The notes beneath the pieces are model-generated. The model did no database searches and was not told the DNA's origin. It was given only the letters and a program-made list of their open reading frames with translations. Below, piece by piece: positions 36,374-46,131 of a stretch of 64,000 bases of DNA; position 1 is the stretch's first letter; each line of letters opens with the position of its first letter. A program made the translations under genes and the position numbers. The stretch is from positions 1,961,501-2,025,500 of the forward strand of contig NZ_RWIV01000001.1 of the NCBI RefSeq assembly GCF_003944835.1, written 5' to 3'. Source of the stretch: Bacillus sp. HMF5848. Lineage in GTDB: Bacteria > Bacillota > Bacilli > Bacillales > HMF5848.

Positions 36374-36952
36374 ATGAATATACCTAATAAAATTACAATA
36401 GCGAGAATATGCTTAATACCATTTTTTTTAGTTTTGTTGTTAGCACCCATCTCATGGGGAGATATGATTATTGCCAGTGAAACGATTCCTGTAACCCACT
36501 TTATTGCTGCAATAATATTTATTATTGCTTCTACAACTGACTGGATTGACGGACATTACGCACGAAAGTATAACTTAGTAACGGACCTAGGCAAATTCCT
36601 TGACCCTCTTGCTGATAAATTGTTAGTGTCAGCTGCATTAATTGCTTTAGTAGAGCTGATGCTTGCTCCAGCTTGGATTGTAATTATAATAATTAGTCGT
36701 GAATTTGCTGTAACTGGACTACGTTTAGTTCTTGCTGGTGGAGGAGAGGTAGTTGCTGCAAACATGTTAGGGAAAGTGAAAACTTGGGCTCAAATTGTAG
36801 CAATCTCCGCTTTATTGCTGCATAATATACCGTTTAGTGCATTGTCCATTCCATTTGCTACCATATCACTTTGGGTTGCTTTAATCTTTACAGTGTGGTC
36901 AGGCTTGGACTACTTCGTAAAAAATAAGCAAGTGTTTTTAAATTCAAAATAG
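36374..36952 (+). CDS. pgsA: CDP-diacylglycerol-glycerol-3-phosphate 3-phosphatidyltransferase
   Basis: PgsA makes phosphatidylglycerol phosphate, the first step to phosphatidylglycerol and cardiolipin, in the membrane. The CDP-alcohol phosphatidyltransferase motif DG(x)2AR(x)8G(x)3D(x)3D is complete in DGHYARKYNLVTDLGKFLD. 192 residues with several membrane helices. Two ATGs follow AGGAGG; the second, at 7 bases, was preferred. It is followed closely by cinA. Confidence 0.95.
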   Translation: MNIPNKITIARICLIPFFLVLLLAPISWGDMIIASETIPVTHFIAAIIFIIASTTDWIDGHYARKYNLVTDLGKFLDPLADKLLVSAALIALVELMLAPAWIVIIIISREFAVTGLRLVLAGGGEVVAANMLGKVKTWAQIVAISALLLHNIPFSALSIPFATISLWVALIFTVWSGLDYFVKNKQVFLNSK

Positions 36953-36970
36953 AATTGTGAGGGAATTGCA

Positions 36971-38209
36971 GTGAATGCTGAGATCATTGCCGTTGGCTCA
37001 GAACTTTTGTTAGGTCAAATAGTAAATAGTAATGCACAGTTTTTGTCAACAGAGCTTGCTCAATTGGGGATTAATGTATATTTCCATACGGTAGTAGGCG
37101 ATAATTCATCGCGACTAGAGCAAGCGATAGGAATTGCTAAACAACGTTCAAATTTACTTATATTTACGGGTGGGTTAGGTCCTACTAAAGACGATATAAC
37201 AAAAGAAATTGTTGCTAAAAATATTCATAAGCAACTGCAAATCAATGACAAAGCTCTTTCAACAATAGAAGAGTACTATGAACGTGTTAATCGTATTATG
37301 TCTCCAAACAATCGAAAACAGGCTCTTGTTATTGAGGGGGCAACTGTGTTTCACAATCATAATGGTATGGCTCCTGGTATGGCCATATATGATGATGGAA
37401 TTACGTATATGCTTTTACCAGGACCTCCAAAAGAAATGAAACCAATGTTTGTTAAGTATGGGCGAGATTACTTACAACAATGTTTAGGACGATCAGAGAA
37501 GCTATATACACGAGTTCTTAGGTTCTATGGAATTGGCGAATCACAGCTTGAGACTGAAATTGAAGATTTGATTGATAATCAAACGAATCCTACGATTGCT
37601 CCTCTTGCAGCAGATTATGAAGTGACTCTTCGTTTAACTGCAAAACATGAAGATGAACAAGCAGCAATTATGCTTCTTGATCAGACAGAGAAAAAAATAG
37701 CCGCCCGTTGTGGTCAATTTTTATATGGTTATGACGACTCCACGCTAGCGAATGAAACATTTTTATATTTGCAGAAAAATAACTTAACCATTGCAAGTGC
37801 TGAGAGTTTGACTGGTGGAGCTTTCTTAGAGGGACTTATAAAGCTTCCAGGTGCTTCAAGTGTTGTAAAAGGTGGATTCATAACATATACGAGAGAAATG
37901 AAGCAGCAGTTATTAGGGATATCAACTGAAGTGATAACTAATGAAGGCGTTGTTAGTGAAGCGTGTGCATTTGAAATGGCCACGCAAGCGAAGAAGCTTT
38001 GCAAAACAGATGTAGGTATAAGCTTCACGGGCGTTGCTGGACCAGATAGTTTAGAGGGAAAACCTGCAGGACTAGTATATATTGGACTAGCCACTGAAGA
38101 ACAAACTACCGTCTATAAGCTTCAACTGGCAGGAAGCCGTAATGCTATAAGGGAACGAGCTAGCAAGTTTGGCTACTATTATTTGTTGAAAAATAATTTT
38201 AACGCTTAA
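36971..38209 (+). CDS. cinA: CinA family protein (competence-damage inducible)
   Basis: A 412-residue two-domain protein: an N-terminal MoaB/MogA-like fold ([30 protein letters not shown]) and a C-terminal CinA domain ([40 protein letters not shown]), which in relatives deamidates nicotinamide mononucleotide. It starts at GTG after GTGAGGG. In B. subtilis cinA and recA are adjacent and partly cotranscribed during competence; here recA also has its own promoter. The exact activity is inferred. Confidence 0.93.
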   Translation: MNAEIIAVGSELLLGQIVNSNAQFLSTELAQLGINVYFHTVVGDNSSRLEQAIGIAKQRSNLLIFTGGLGPTKDDITKEIVAKNIHKQLQINDKALSTIEEYYERVNRIMSPNNRKQALVIEGATVFHNHNGMAPGMAIYDDGITYMLLPGPPKEMKPMFVKYGRDYLQQCLGRSEKLYTRVLRFYGIGESQLETEIEDLIDNQTNPTIAPLAADYEVTLRLTAKHEDEQAAIMLLDQTEKKIAARCGQFLYGYDDSTLANETFLYLQKNNLTIASAESLTGGAFLEGLIKLPGASSVVKGGFITYTREMKQQLLGISTEVITNEGVVSEACAFEMATQAKKLCKTDVGISFTGVAGPDSLEGKPAGLVYIGLATEEQTTVYKLQLAGSRNAIRERASKFGYYYLLKNNFNA

Positions 38210-38303
38210 TAAAATTGAATTTTTGCTATCATTTTTAAGCAAAAATTCTGTTTTGGCTTAGGTGAAAATTCTAAAATGGTAACTTATAATTGTTAAAAAT
38301 ATC

Positions 38304-38317
38304 CGAATAGGTGTTCG
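38304..38317 (+). promoter_or_regulatory. LexA (DinR) SOS box upstream of recA
   Basis: CGAATAGGTGTTCG matches the Bacillus SOS operator CGAAC-N4-GTTCG with a single change (T for C at position 5). It sits 9 bases upstream of the -35 of the recA promoter. Confidence 0.8.
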
Positions 38318-38326
38318 ATATTTTAC

Positions 38327-38355
38327 TTGGCAAACTACTATAAAAAAGGTATAGT
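38327..38355 (+). promoter_or_regulatory. Sigma-A promoter of recA with overlapping palindrome
   Basis: TTGGCA (38327-38332), 17 bases, TATAGT (38350-38355). An 8-bp inverted repeat CTACTATA / TATAGTAG (38335-38342, 38350-38357) covers spacer and -10. A TATAAT at 38285-38290 may be a second, weaker promoter. Confidence 0.65.
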
Positions 38356-38392
38356 AGTTATAGTAGATTGCAAGTTAAAAGGAGGATTTTGT

Positions 38393-39433
38393 GTGAGTGA
38401 TCGTCAAGCTGCATTAGATATGGCGTTAAAACAAATAGAAAAACAGTTTGGTAAGGGTTCTATTATGAAGTTGGGAGAACAGACTGAACGTAAAATATCA
38501 ACTATTTCAAGTGGCTCTTTAACATTGGATATTGCTCTTGGAGTGGGTGGATACCCTAGAGGTCGTATTATTGAAATATATGGACCAGAATCATCTGGTA
38601 AAACAACAGTAGCTCTTCATGCAATTGCTGAGGTTCAACGTCAAGGTGGACAAGCAGCGTTTATAGATGCAGAGCATGCGTTAGATCCTATATATGCTGA
38701 AAAATTAGGTGTAAACATTGATGAATTATTATTGTCACAGCCGGACACTGGTGAGCAGGCACTTGAAATTGCTGAAGCTCTTGTTCGCAGTGGCGCTATT
38801 GATATTATAGTAGTTGACTCAGTGGCAGCTCTAGTGCCAAAAGCGGAGATTGAAGGAGAAATGGGTGACTCGCATGTTGGTTTACAGGCTCGCTTAATGT
38901 CTCAGGCCCTTCGTAAACTATCAGGTGCTATTAACAAATCAAAAACGATTGCTATCTTTATCAACCAAATTCGTGAAAAAGTTGGTGTTATGTTTGGAAA
39001 TCCTGAAACGACACCAGGTGGACGAGCTCTTAAGTTCTACTCATCGGTTCGTTTAGAGGTTCGTCGTGCAGAAACATTAAAGCAAGGCAACGATATGGTA
39101 GGTAGCAAAACGAAAATTAAAGTTGTGAAAAACAAAATGGCTCCTCCATTTAAAACTGCTGAAGTTGATATTATGTTTGGAGAAGGGATATCTAAAGAAG
39201 GCGAAATTGTCGACATTGGTTCGAATCTTGATATCGTCCAAAAGAGCGGTGCCTGGTATTCCTATAATGATGATCGATTAGGACAAGGTCGAGAAAACGC
39301 GAAACAATTCTTAAAAGAAAATGAAACAATAAAACGCGAAATTGAGCAAAGAATTCGTGATCATCATAACTTAGATGATGTAAAAGTGGCTCCTGTTGAA
39401 GAGGAACCACAAGAATTACTAGATATCGAATAG
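38393..39433 (+). CDS. recA: Recombinase RecA
   Basis: RecA forms filaments on single-stranded DNA for recombination and triggers LexA self-cleavage. The 346 residues are full length: Walker A GPESSGKT at 64-71, the DNA-binding loops ([13 protein letters not shown]) and an acidic C-terminal tail. The start was set at GTG ([20 protein letters not shown]) after AAAGGAGG; the ORF extends upstream to 38327 through the promoter, which cannot be coding. The SOS box and promoter upstream show damage-inducible control. A terminator follows. Confidence 0.98.
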   Translation: MSDRQAALDMALKQIEKQFGKGSIMKLGEQTERKISTISSGSLTLDIALGVGGYPRGRIIEIYGPESSGKTTVALHAIAEVQRQGGQAAFIDAEHALDPIYAEKLGVNIDELLLSQPDTGEQALEIAEALVRSGAIDIIVVDSVAALVPKAEIEGEMGDSHVGLQARLMSQALRKLSGAINKSKTIAIFINQIREKVGVMFGNPETTPGGRALKFYSSVRLEVRRAETLKQGNDMVGSKTKIKVVKNKMAPPFKTAEVDIMFGEGISKEGEIVDIGSNLDIVQKSGAWYSYNDDRLGQGRENAKQFLKENETIKREIEQRIRDHHNLDDVKVAPVEEEPQELLDIE

Positions 39434-39440
39434 TAATAAG

Positions 39441-39474
39441 CGGAGCGAATTTATGTATTCGCTCCGTTTCTTGT
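39441..39474 (+). terminator. Terminator after recA
   Basis: Perfect 10-bp stem CGGAGCGAAT / ATTCGCTCCG, 6-base loop, TTTCTT tail. Confidence 0.88.
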
Positions 39475-39835
39475 AATTGTAAGCAGCAATACATCTTAAT
39501 AGGAATAACTATACATAATTTGTTAATATCATTAAGTTACTAATGTTCTAAAAACAATATACGTCTTGTATGAAGATGACTTTGGATTGTTTCTTGTTTA
39601 ATTTACCCTAGTAATTTCTCAGCTTTTAGCTGAGCTAGCAAATATTTATCCACTTTCTTTCCCATTAGCTTGACAATAAATTTTGCCACCATTAAAATTA
39701 ATATGTATATTTTGCTTTTTTCCTCAAATGTAAAATGGTTGAAAGCCTTTCCGCTGTATATTGAACCATTATTAACAATGTACATGCCGACAAGACAGAA
39801 ATAACGAAAAGTTCATAGCAAGAGGAGGTGAAACG
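39475..39835. other. Gap between recA and rny
   Basis: No gene can be supported. In B. subtilis pbpX lies here; no trace of it is seen. A 60-codon minus-strand frame (39603-39785) lacks a ribosome binding site. A small palindrome CTCAGCT-TTT-AGCTGAG lies near 39618. The rny ribosome binding site AGAGGAGGTG ends the gap; no clear rny promoter was found. Confidence 0.45.
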
Positions 39836-41398
39836 ATGGACCCAATTATACTAATCATCTCCATTTTGCTTGCCACTTTCGTCGGTATAGTTGTTGGCTT
39901 TTTTGTTCGCAAATCCATTGCTGAAACGAGAATAGCTGGGGCGAAAAGTGCCGCTGAGCAAATTCTTGAAGATGCAAAACGTGAAGCAGACTCCTTGAAG
40001 AAGGAAGCACTTTTAGAAGCGAAAGATGAAATTCACAAACTTCGTACAGAAGCAGAGCGAGAAGTACGTGAACGCCGAAATGAGCTTCAAAAACAAGAAA
40101 GTCGTTTATTGCAAAAAGAAGAGAATCTTGATCGTAAAGATGAAACGTTAGATAAACGTGAAGCTTTACTGGAAAAGAAAGAGGATTCTCTAAACGAGAG
40201 ACAACAGCATATTGAAGAGTTGGAAAGCAAAGTGGAAGAATTAGTCGCAAAACAACAGAGTGAGCTCGAACGAATTTCTAGCCTCTCTCGTGACGAAGCG
40301 AGACAAATTATTTTAGAACGTGTTGAAAACGAGCTTTCCCACGATGTTGCAGTTATGGTGAAAGAAGCTGAAAATCGTGCGAAGGAAGAAGGAGATAAGA
40401 AAGCAAAAGAAGTCTTATCTTTAGCTATCCAACGTTGCGCAGCTGACCATGTTGCTGAGACTACAGTATCTGTTGTGAATCTACCAAACGATGAAATGAA
40501 AGGTCGTATTATTGGCCGTGAAGGTCGTAACATTCGTACGTTAGAAACACTAACAGGTATTGACTTAATAATTGATGACACACCAGAAGCAGTCATATTG
40601 TCTGGTTTTGATCCGATTCGTAGAGAAACGGCCAGGATTGCATTAGACAAGCTTGTTCAAGACGGACGTATCCATCCTGCTCGAATTGAAGAGATGGTTG
40701 AAAAGTCAAGAAGAGAAGTGGATGAATACATTCGAGAAGTTGGTGAACAAACCACATTCGAAGTAGGTGTTCATGGGCTCCATCCGGATCTAATTAAGAT
40801 ATTAGGTCGATTAAAATATCGCACAAGTTATGGCCAGAATGTATTAAAGCATTCAATGGAAGTTGCTTACCTATCCGGATTATTAGCTGCTGAGCTTGGC
40901 GAGGACGAAACTTTAGCACGCCGTGCAGGTTTACTACATGATATCGGAAAAGCAATTGATCATGAAGTTGAAGGCAGTCACGTTGAAATTGGTGTAGAGT
41001 TAGCGACGAAATATAAAGAGCATCCAGTTGTTATTAACAGTATCGCATCACACCATGGTGACGCAGCACCTACATCAACTATTGCCGTATTAGTGGCAGC
41101 AGCAGACGCATTATCAGCTGCTAGACCAGGTGCTCGGAGTGAGACTCTTGAAAATTATATTCGACGACTTGAGAAGTTAGAAGATATTTCTGAATCGTAT
41201 GACGGTGTAGAAAAATCTTTTGCAATACAAGCAGGTCGTGAAATTCGAATAATTGTTAAACCAGATGAGATTGATGATTTGCATGCGCATCGCCTAGCTC
41301 GTGATATACGCAAAAGAATTGAAGAGGAACTGGATTACCCTGGACATATAAAGGTCACTGTAATCCGTGAAACAAGAGCAGTTGAATATGCTAAATAA
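39836..41398 (+). CDS. rny: Ribonuclease Y
   Basis: RNase Y is the membrane-tethered endoribonuclease that starts much of mRNA decay in Bacillus. The 520 residues show an N-terminal membrane helix (about 3-23), a long charged coiled coil (about 30-200), a KH domain ([21 protein letters not shown]) and an HD domain ([18 protein letters not shown]) near residue 365. It starts after a very strong AGAGGAGGTG. Its partner PNPase and the Ric complex subunit RicA, which modulates RNase Y in B. subtilis, are in the same window. Confidence 0.97.
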   Translation: MDPIILIISILLATFVGIVVGFFVRKSIAETRIAGAKSAAEQILEDAKREADSLKKEALLEAKDEIHKLRTEAEREVRERRNELQKQESRLLQKEENLDRKDETLDKREALLEKKEDSLNERQQHIEELESKVEELVAKQQSELERISSLSRDEARQIILERVENELSHDVAVMVKEAENRAKEEGDKKAKEVLSLAIQRCAADHVAETTVSVVNLPNDEMKGRIIGREGRNIRTLETLTGIDLIIDDTPEAVILSGFDPIRRETARIALDKLVQDGRIHPARIEEMVEKSRREVDEYIREVGEQTTFEVGVHGLHPDLIKILGRLKYRTSYGQNVLKHSMEVAYLSGLLAAELGEDETLARRAGLLHDIGKAIDHEVEGSHVEIGVELATKYKEHPVVINSIASHHGDAAPTSTIAVLVAAADALSAARPGARSETLENYIRRLEKLEDISESYDGVEKSFAIQAGREIRIIVKPDEIDDLHAHRLARDIRKRIEEELDYPGHIKVTVIRETRAVEYAK

Positions 41399-41426
41399 AA
41401 GTGGCCGAATATGGCCACTTTTTTTA
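41397..41426 (+). terminator. Terminator after rny
   Basis: Perfect 10-bp stem AAAAGTGGCC / GGCCACTTTT, 6-base loop, T run; the 5' arm begins in the stop codon. Confidence 0.92.
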
Positions 41427-41573
41427 ACGTGAAAATCATACACTTGTTTTTTACTTATTATTACGGTTTAAGACAATATCCTCAATCCTTATTGTAGGAT
41501 GGGGTATGATAGAATGGTACAGAGAATAATAATCATAGGAAAAAGAAAAAAGACAAATGGAAAGGAAATATAT

Positions 41574-42368
41574 ATGAAAATTTTATTTATTGGTGATGTC
41601 GTGGGGTCACCAGGCCGTGATATGGTAAAGGAGTATTTACCTAAACTGAAGTCTAAATATAAACCAACGTTCACAATCGTAAATGGAGAAAATGCTGCTG
41701 GTGGAAAAGGGATAACTGGGAAAATCTATAATGCATTACTCCAAGCGGGTGCTCAAGTAGTAACATTAGGTAATCATACGTGGGATAATAAAGATATATT
41801 TGATTGTATAGACAAAAGCGAATATTTAATTCGTCCAGCTAATTTTCCTGAAGGAACACCAGGTCGTGGTATTACATATGTTACATATCAAGGTATACAT
41901 ATGGCGGTTATTAACCTGCAAGGACGAACTTTTTTACCTGCAATTGACTGTCCGTTTCGAGCAGCAGACCACTTAATTGAACATGCTAAGAAAAAAGCAT
42001 CGGTAATTTTTGTGGATTTTCATGCTGAGGCTACTAGTGAGAAGCAAGCAATGGGCTGGTATTTAGACGGGAGAGTTACTGCTGTGGTTGGTACACATAC
42101 ACATGTTCAAACAGCAGACAATCGCATACTACCGAACGGAACTGCATACATAACGGACGTTGGAATGACTGGTCCATATGATGGCATTCTTGGCGTAGAG
42201 AGAGAAGCAGTAATAAAAAGATTTATGACTTCCTTACCAGTTAGATTTGAAGTGACAAGTGGCCGGACACAGCTAAATGGTGTTGTGATCGATGTCGACG
42301 TTTCCTCTGGAAGAGCAAAAAAAATCCAACCTATTATGATCAATGATGATAAACCATATTTCGAATAA
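41574..42368 (+). CDS. ymdB: Metallophosphoesterase YmdB
   Basis: A 264-residue YmdB-family phosphodiesterase. Metal-binding pieces are FIGDVVGSPGRD, NGENAAGGKG, GNHTWD, DFHAEATSEK and GTHTHVQTAD. The B. subtilis member hydrolyses cyclic nucleotides, binds RNase Y and influences biofilm and motility choice. The start ATG follows GGAAAGGAAA; the longer frame from 41499 adds 25 residues of no family likeness. The place next to rny is conserved. A palindromic repeat begins 22 bases after its stop. Confidence 0.93.
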   Translation: MKILFIGDVVGSPGRDMVKEYLPKLKSKYKPTFTIVNGENAAGGKGITGKIYNALLQAGAQVVTLGNHTWDNKDIFDCIDKSEYLIRPANFPEGTPGRGITYVTYQGIHMAVINLQGRTFLPAIDCPFRAADHLIEHAKKKASVIFVDFHAEATSEKQAMGWYLDGRVTAVVGTHTHVQTADNRILPNGTAYITDVGMTGPYDGILGVEREAVIKRFMTSLPVRFEVTSGRTQLNGVVIDVDVSSGRAKKIQPIMINDDKPYFE

Positions 42369-42390
42369 TAAATAAACCAATTGAAGATGA

Positions 42391-42510
42391 GAGGCTGGGA
42401 CAAAACAAAGAGCCGGGCACCTAACGACGCAATATATTGTGCGCCAAATAAATAAGCCGCGTACTACATATAGTGTGTTCAGTGAGGTGCTAGGCTTTTG
42501 TCCCAGCCTC
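42391..42510. repeat. 120-bp palindromic element after ymdB
   Basis: Perfect 15-bp terminal inverted repeats (GAGGCTGGGACAAAA at 42391-42405, its complement at 42496-42510), with pairing going on inward (AGCC..GCACCT with AGGTGC..GGCT) and two inner near-palindromes. T5 follows the right end. Similar GGCTGGGACAAAA palindromes are, as I recall, spread through several Firmicute genomes; it could be a mobile miniature repeat that also acts as terminator. Confidence 0.8.
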
Positions 42511-42742
42511 TTTTTGTTTTTGAAAGAAGCTGGATTTTGAAAAGTTTTCGAATATTAGGTAAGATATGCAACAGCATGAGGTTTTCATGGATGATTAACT
42601 TAACTAGACAGTAACTATTTAATGTTTATAGTAAGCAGCTAGAAAAGTTTTGACAGATATTTTTTAACTAATATATGTAATCGTGAGACGTTATTTAACT
42701 TTTGTATTATTTTTGAATTTTTTGAAAAAAATTAAAAAGTTT
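42511..42742. other. AT-rich gap upstream of spoVS
   Basis: No gene. The right end holds an AT-rich near-palindrome, AATTTTTTGAAAAAAATT (42716-42733), just before the sigma-H promoter. Confidence 0.4.
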
Positions 42743-42770
42743 GCAGGAATATAGATCATCACTAGTGAAT
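42743..42770 (+). promoter_or_regulatory. Sigma-H promoter of spoVS
   Basis: GCAGGAATA (42743-42751), 12 bases, AGTGAAT (42764-42770): an exact match to RnAGGAwWW / RnnGAAT at allowed spacing. spoVS is sigma-H dependent in B. subtilis. Confidence 0.8.
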
Positions 42771-42856
42771 ATAGTATCATTGGAATCCTTTTTAAGCATT
42801 TGTTCTACTACTAGAACAAGCCTTTATACACTGTAAAATACAAGGAGGAACTGGGG

Positions 42857-43117
42857 ATGGAAATATTAAAGGTTTCGGCAAAATCGAATCCAAATTCGGT
42901 GGCTGGTGCACTTGCCGGTGTCTTACGAGAGAGAGGGGCAGCAGAGATACAAGCAATTGGGGCAGGGGCATTAAATCAAGCTGTGAAGGCTGTAGCGATT
43001 GCACGAGGGTTTGTAGCTCCTAGTGGTGTGGATTTAATTTGTATCCCAGCATTTACGGATATTCAAATTGATGGTGAGGAACGTACTGCTATCAAATTGA
43101 TTGTGGAACCACGATAA
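42857..43117 (+). CDS. spoVS: Stage V sporulation protein S
   Basis: An 86-residue Alba-like protein needed at several stages of sporulation in B. subtilis. The sequence is almost invariant in Bacillus: MEILKVSAKSNPNSVAGAL, EIQAIGAGALNQAVKA and the end IKLIVEPR. It starts after AAGGAGG and stands alone between a sigma-H promoter and a terminator. The mode of action is not settled; nucleic-acid binding is inferred from the fold. Confidence 0.97.
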   Translation: MEILKVSAKSNPNSVAGALAGVLRERGAAEIQAIGAGALNQAVKAVAIARGFVAPSGVDLICIPAFTDIQIDGEERTAIKLIVEPR

Positions 43118-43144
43118 TAGATAGAAAATATGTAAACTACTAAA

Positions 43145-43180
43145 AACCTGTTTGCTTTATACAAACAGGTTATTTTATTT
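43145..43180 (+). terminator. Terminator after spoVS
   Basis: Perfect 10-bp stem AACCTGTTTG / CAAACAGGTT, 7-base loop, tail ATTTTATTTT. Confidence 0.88.
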
Positions 43181-43215
43181 TGAGAGTTTATGATTTTTAT
43201 GTATGGAGGGAGACT

Positions 43216-44142
43216 ATGCGGATTTTTGATGCGCACTGTGATGTGTTAATGAAGCTATGGGAGAATAAGGGAGTGTCATTTAAACACGAATGCACTGAAT
43301 TACACATAACAATGGATCAATTACAGCGGACACACGCAAAGGTACAATGCTTTGCAATATTCATTCCAGAATATGTGAAAAAAGATAACAGCTTTCAAGT
43401 AGCTCTTGAAATGGTCGATATATTTTTTAAAAAAGTTCTAGCTGAAAATCGTAACATGAGATTAATTCGGTCGAAGGAAGATATACATCGTTTGAAAGAT
43501 GATGAAATCGGAGCTGTTCTTACGTTAGAAGGAGGAGAAGCAATCCAGTCCGATCCAGTTAAGCTACGCACTTTACTACGTTTGGGAGTCAGGAGTGTAG
43601 GCTTAACATGGAATTATGCGAACACACTCGCTGACGGCGTATTAGAGCCAAGAGGGGCCGGACTAACATCTTTTGGGCGTAAAGTAATAGATGAGATAAA
43701 TACATATAAGCTTTGGACTGATGTATCGCATTTATCAGAAGCAGGCTTTTGGGATGTTATGAATTGTGCTCGCTACCCAATAGCAACTCATTCAAATGTT
43801 AAAGCAATATGTGATAATCCAAGGAATCTTAATGACGAACAGATTTTGGAGCTTATTAGAAGAGATGGTATGATTGGTGTCACATTTGTCCCCCAATTTC
43901 TAACTACCAAAAGGAAAGCAGAAATCGTAGATGTACTTGAACACCTCGATTATATTTGTGGATTAGGTGGCGAAAATCAACTTGGGTTTGGCTCTGATTT
44001 TGATGGCATTACAGAAACAGTAAAAGGGTTATCCTCGTATAAGGAGTATGTGAATTTAATTAATGAGCTTCAAAAACATTATTCGGAAGAACAGGTTGAG
44101 AAGTTTTTATATTTAAATTGGTTTCATCATTTTCCAGCATAA
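43216..44142 (+). CDS. Membrane dipeptidase-family (M19) peptidase
   Basis: A 308-residue zinc dipeptidase of the renal dipeptidase family. Metal and active-site pieces are DAHCD near the start, LTLEGGEAI, LTWNYANTLADG, WTDVSHLSEAGFWD, ATHSN and GFGSDFDG. No signal peptide is visible, so it is probably cytoplasmic despite the family name. The start was placed at the ATG after GGAGGGAG; the upstream TTG at 43180 overlaps the spoVS terminator. In many non-subtilis Bacillus this gene lies beside the 2-oxoacid oxidoreductase genes. Substrate not known. Confidence 0.92.
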   Translation: MRIFDAHCDVLMKLWENKGVSFKHECTELHITMDQLQRTHAKVQCFAIFIPEYVKKDNSFQVALEMVDIFFKKVLAENRNMRLIRSKEDIHRLKDDEIGAVLTLEGGEAIQSDPVKLRTLLRLGVRSVGLTWNYANTLADGVLEPRGAGLTSFGRKVIDEINTYKLWTDVSHLSEAGFWDVMNCARYPIATHSNVKAICDNPRNLNDEQILELIRRDGMIGVTFVPQFLTTKRKAEIVDVLEHLDYICGLGGENQLGFGSDFDGITETVKGLSSYKEYVNLINELQKHYSEEQVEKFLYLNWFHHFPA

Positions 44143-44394
44143 ACGGTGTAAGTAAGCTAGAAAAATGTTAATTTTGTATTATCCTAAATAAATATTCATA
44201 TTTTTGTCAATATTTTGAGCGAAAGGGTTGCTTTTTTTTATAGCTAGGTCTAGAATGAAAGCGTTTAGTACATATTCTTTTGCAGTTCTAAGAGTACGAA
44301 ATAGAATACTAAATTCTCGTGAATTGTTGTTGGATATGCTACACTATTTATGTAAGTTATCTTACTATTGAACGCATTCAAAGGGGTGTAAGAG

Positions 44395-46131
44395 ATGATC
44401 AATCAACTTTCATGGAAAGTTGGCGGACAACAGGGAGAGGGTATCGAAAGTACTGGGGAAATTTTCTCGATTGCTCTTAACAGATTAGGATATTATCTGT
44501 ATGGATACCGCCATTTTTCGTCACGTATAAAAGGTGGTCACACAAATAATAAAATCCGCGTTAGTACAACACAAGTCCGTTCAATTTCAGACGATTTAGA
44601 CATTTTAGTAGCGTTTGACCAAGAAACTATTGATTTTAATTATCATGAGTTGAGACAAGGTGGCATTGTAATTGCTGACGCGAAGTTTAATCCTAATGTA
44701 CCAATAGATGGAAAAGCAACATTGTATGCGGTTCCATTTACAGAAATTGCTACTGAATTAGGAACTTCATTAATGAAAAATATGGTTGCTGTTGGTGCTT
44801 CAGTTGCAGTCTTAGGGCTAGAACTAGATGCATTCCACGAGGTAATAAATGAAATCTTTGGTCGAAAAGGTCAACAGGTTGTTGAAAAGAATATGGATGC
44901 AATCCGAGCGGGCGTTCAGGTTATGCAAGAGAATCTCGGTGACGATGTAAATATAATGCAGCTAGAAAAGGCTGATGGTAAGAAACGTTTATTTATGATT
45001 GGAAATGATGCTATTGCTCTAGGGGCTTTAGCTGGGGGCTGTCGTTTTATGCCAGCTTATCCAATTACACCAGCTTCAGAAATTATGGAATATTTAATTA
45101 AAAAATTACCTGCTTTTGGAGGTACAGTTATCCAAACAGAGGATGAAATCGCAGCTTGTACGATGGCTATAGGTGCAAATTACGGTGGTGTTCGCTCTTT
45201 AACAGCATCGGCTGGTCCTGGATTGTCTCTAATGATGGAAGCAATTGGACTTTCAGGCATTACAGAGACGCCTCTAGTTATTGTTGATACACAACGTGGA
45301 GGTCCTAGTACAGGGTTACCAACAAAGCAGGAGCAATCCGATTTAATGGCTATGATTTATGGAACGCATGGCGAAATTCCAAAAGTGGTAATGGCGCCTA
45401 GTACTGTTCAGGAAGCGTTTTACGATACAATTGAGGCTTTCAACATTGCAGAAGAATATCAGTGTCCAGTTATTATCCTTTCTGATTTACAACTGTCTCT
45501 TGGTAAACAAACAGTAGAGCCACTAGACTATGAAAAGATTGAAATTCGTCGAGGTAAATTAATTACTGATGAAAGTATCGAGCGTGAAACTAAGGAATAT
45601 TTCAAGAGGTTTGAAGTTACTGAAGATGGAGTATCTCCTCGTGTTATGCCTGGAACAAAGAATGGTATTCACCATGTAACAGGTGTTGAGCATGATGAGA
45701 CTGGAAAACCATCAGAAGTAGCTGGCAATCGTATTGCGCAAATGGATAAACGACTTCGTAAATTAAATACTATTAACTTTAAAGAACCGATATATACAAA
45801 TTGCAAGCATGATGAAGCTGATATACTTTTAGTAGGATTTAACTCTACTAGAGGTGTAATAGAAGAGGCAATGGGTCGACTAGAAAAAGATGGAGTTAAA
45901 GTAAATCATGTACATGTTCGACTTATCCATCCATTTCCTACAAATGAAGTGTTACCACACATCAAAAATGCGAAAAATGTACTTGTTATAGAAAACAACG
46001 CAACAGGGCAATTGGCAAATATTATGAAAATGAATGTTGGTAATGCTGAAAAGATTCATAATTTGTTAAAGTACGATGGCAACCCATTCTTGCCAAAAGA
46101 AGTATATGCTAAGTGCAAGGAGTTGTTATAA
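44395..46131 (+). CDS. korA: 2-oxoacid:ferredoxin oxidoreductase, fused gamma-alpha subunit
   Basis: The larger subunit of an enzyme that decarboxylates 2-oxoacids, often 2-oxoglutarate, with CoA and ferredoxin. The 578 residues hold a gamma domain first (VGGQQGEGIESTGEI, about 1-190) and then the alpha domain with GALAGGCRFMPAYPITPASEIMEYL and TASAGPGLSLMMEAIGL. The start is ATG after AAAGGGGTG. korB follows without a gap. No ferredoxin-domain subunit is present, so it should use a separate ferredoxin. KorA is the likeliest name; pyruvate specificity cannot be ruled out. Confidence 0.93.
   Translation: MINQLSWKVGGQQGEGIESTGEIFSIALNRLGYYLYGYRHFSSRIKGGHTNNKIRVSTTQVRSISDDLDILVAFDQETIDFNYHELRQGGIVIADAKFNPNVPIDGKATLYAVPFTEIATELGTSLMKNMVAVGASVAVLGLELDAFHEVINEIFGRKGQQVVEKNMDAIRAGVQVMQENLGDDVNIMQLEKADGKKRLFMIGNDAIALGALAGGCRFMPAYPITPASEIMEYLIKKLPAFGGTVIQTEDEIAACTMAIGANYGGVRSLTASAGPGLSLMMEAIGLSGITETPLVIVDTQRGGPSTGLPTKQEQSDLMAMIYGTHGEIPKVVMAPSTVQEAFYDTIEAFNIAEEYQCPVIILSDLQLSLGKQTVEPLDYEKIEIRRGKLITDESIERETKEYFKRFEVTEDGVSPRVMPGTKNGIHHVTGVEHDETGKPSEVAGNRIAQMDKRLRKLNTINFKEPIYTNCKHDEADILLVGFNSTRGVIEEAMGRLEKDGVKVNHVHVRLIHPFPTNEVLPHIKNAKNVLVIENNATGQLANIMKMNVGNAEKIHNLLKYDGNPFLPKEVYAKCKELL

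Noticed and set aside
39603-39785. 60-codon minus-strand frame between recA and rny
   Set aside because: It has a hydrophobic stretch and a charged tail, but no ribosome binding site before its ATG, no other start codon upstream before a stop, and no recognised family. Kept only as a remark.
40087-40650. 187-codon frame antisense to rny
   Set aside because: Ser- and Ile-rich translation typical of the shadow of a coiled-coil gene; rny on the other strand is certain.
42391-42510. CRISPR repeat or insertion sequence
   Set aside because: A single palindrome with no spaced copies and no transposase frame nearby.
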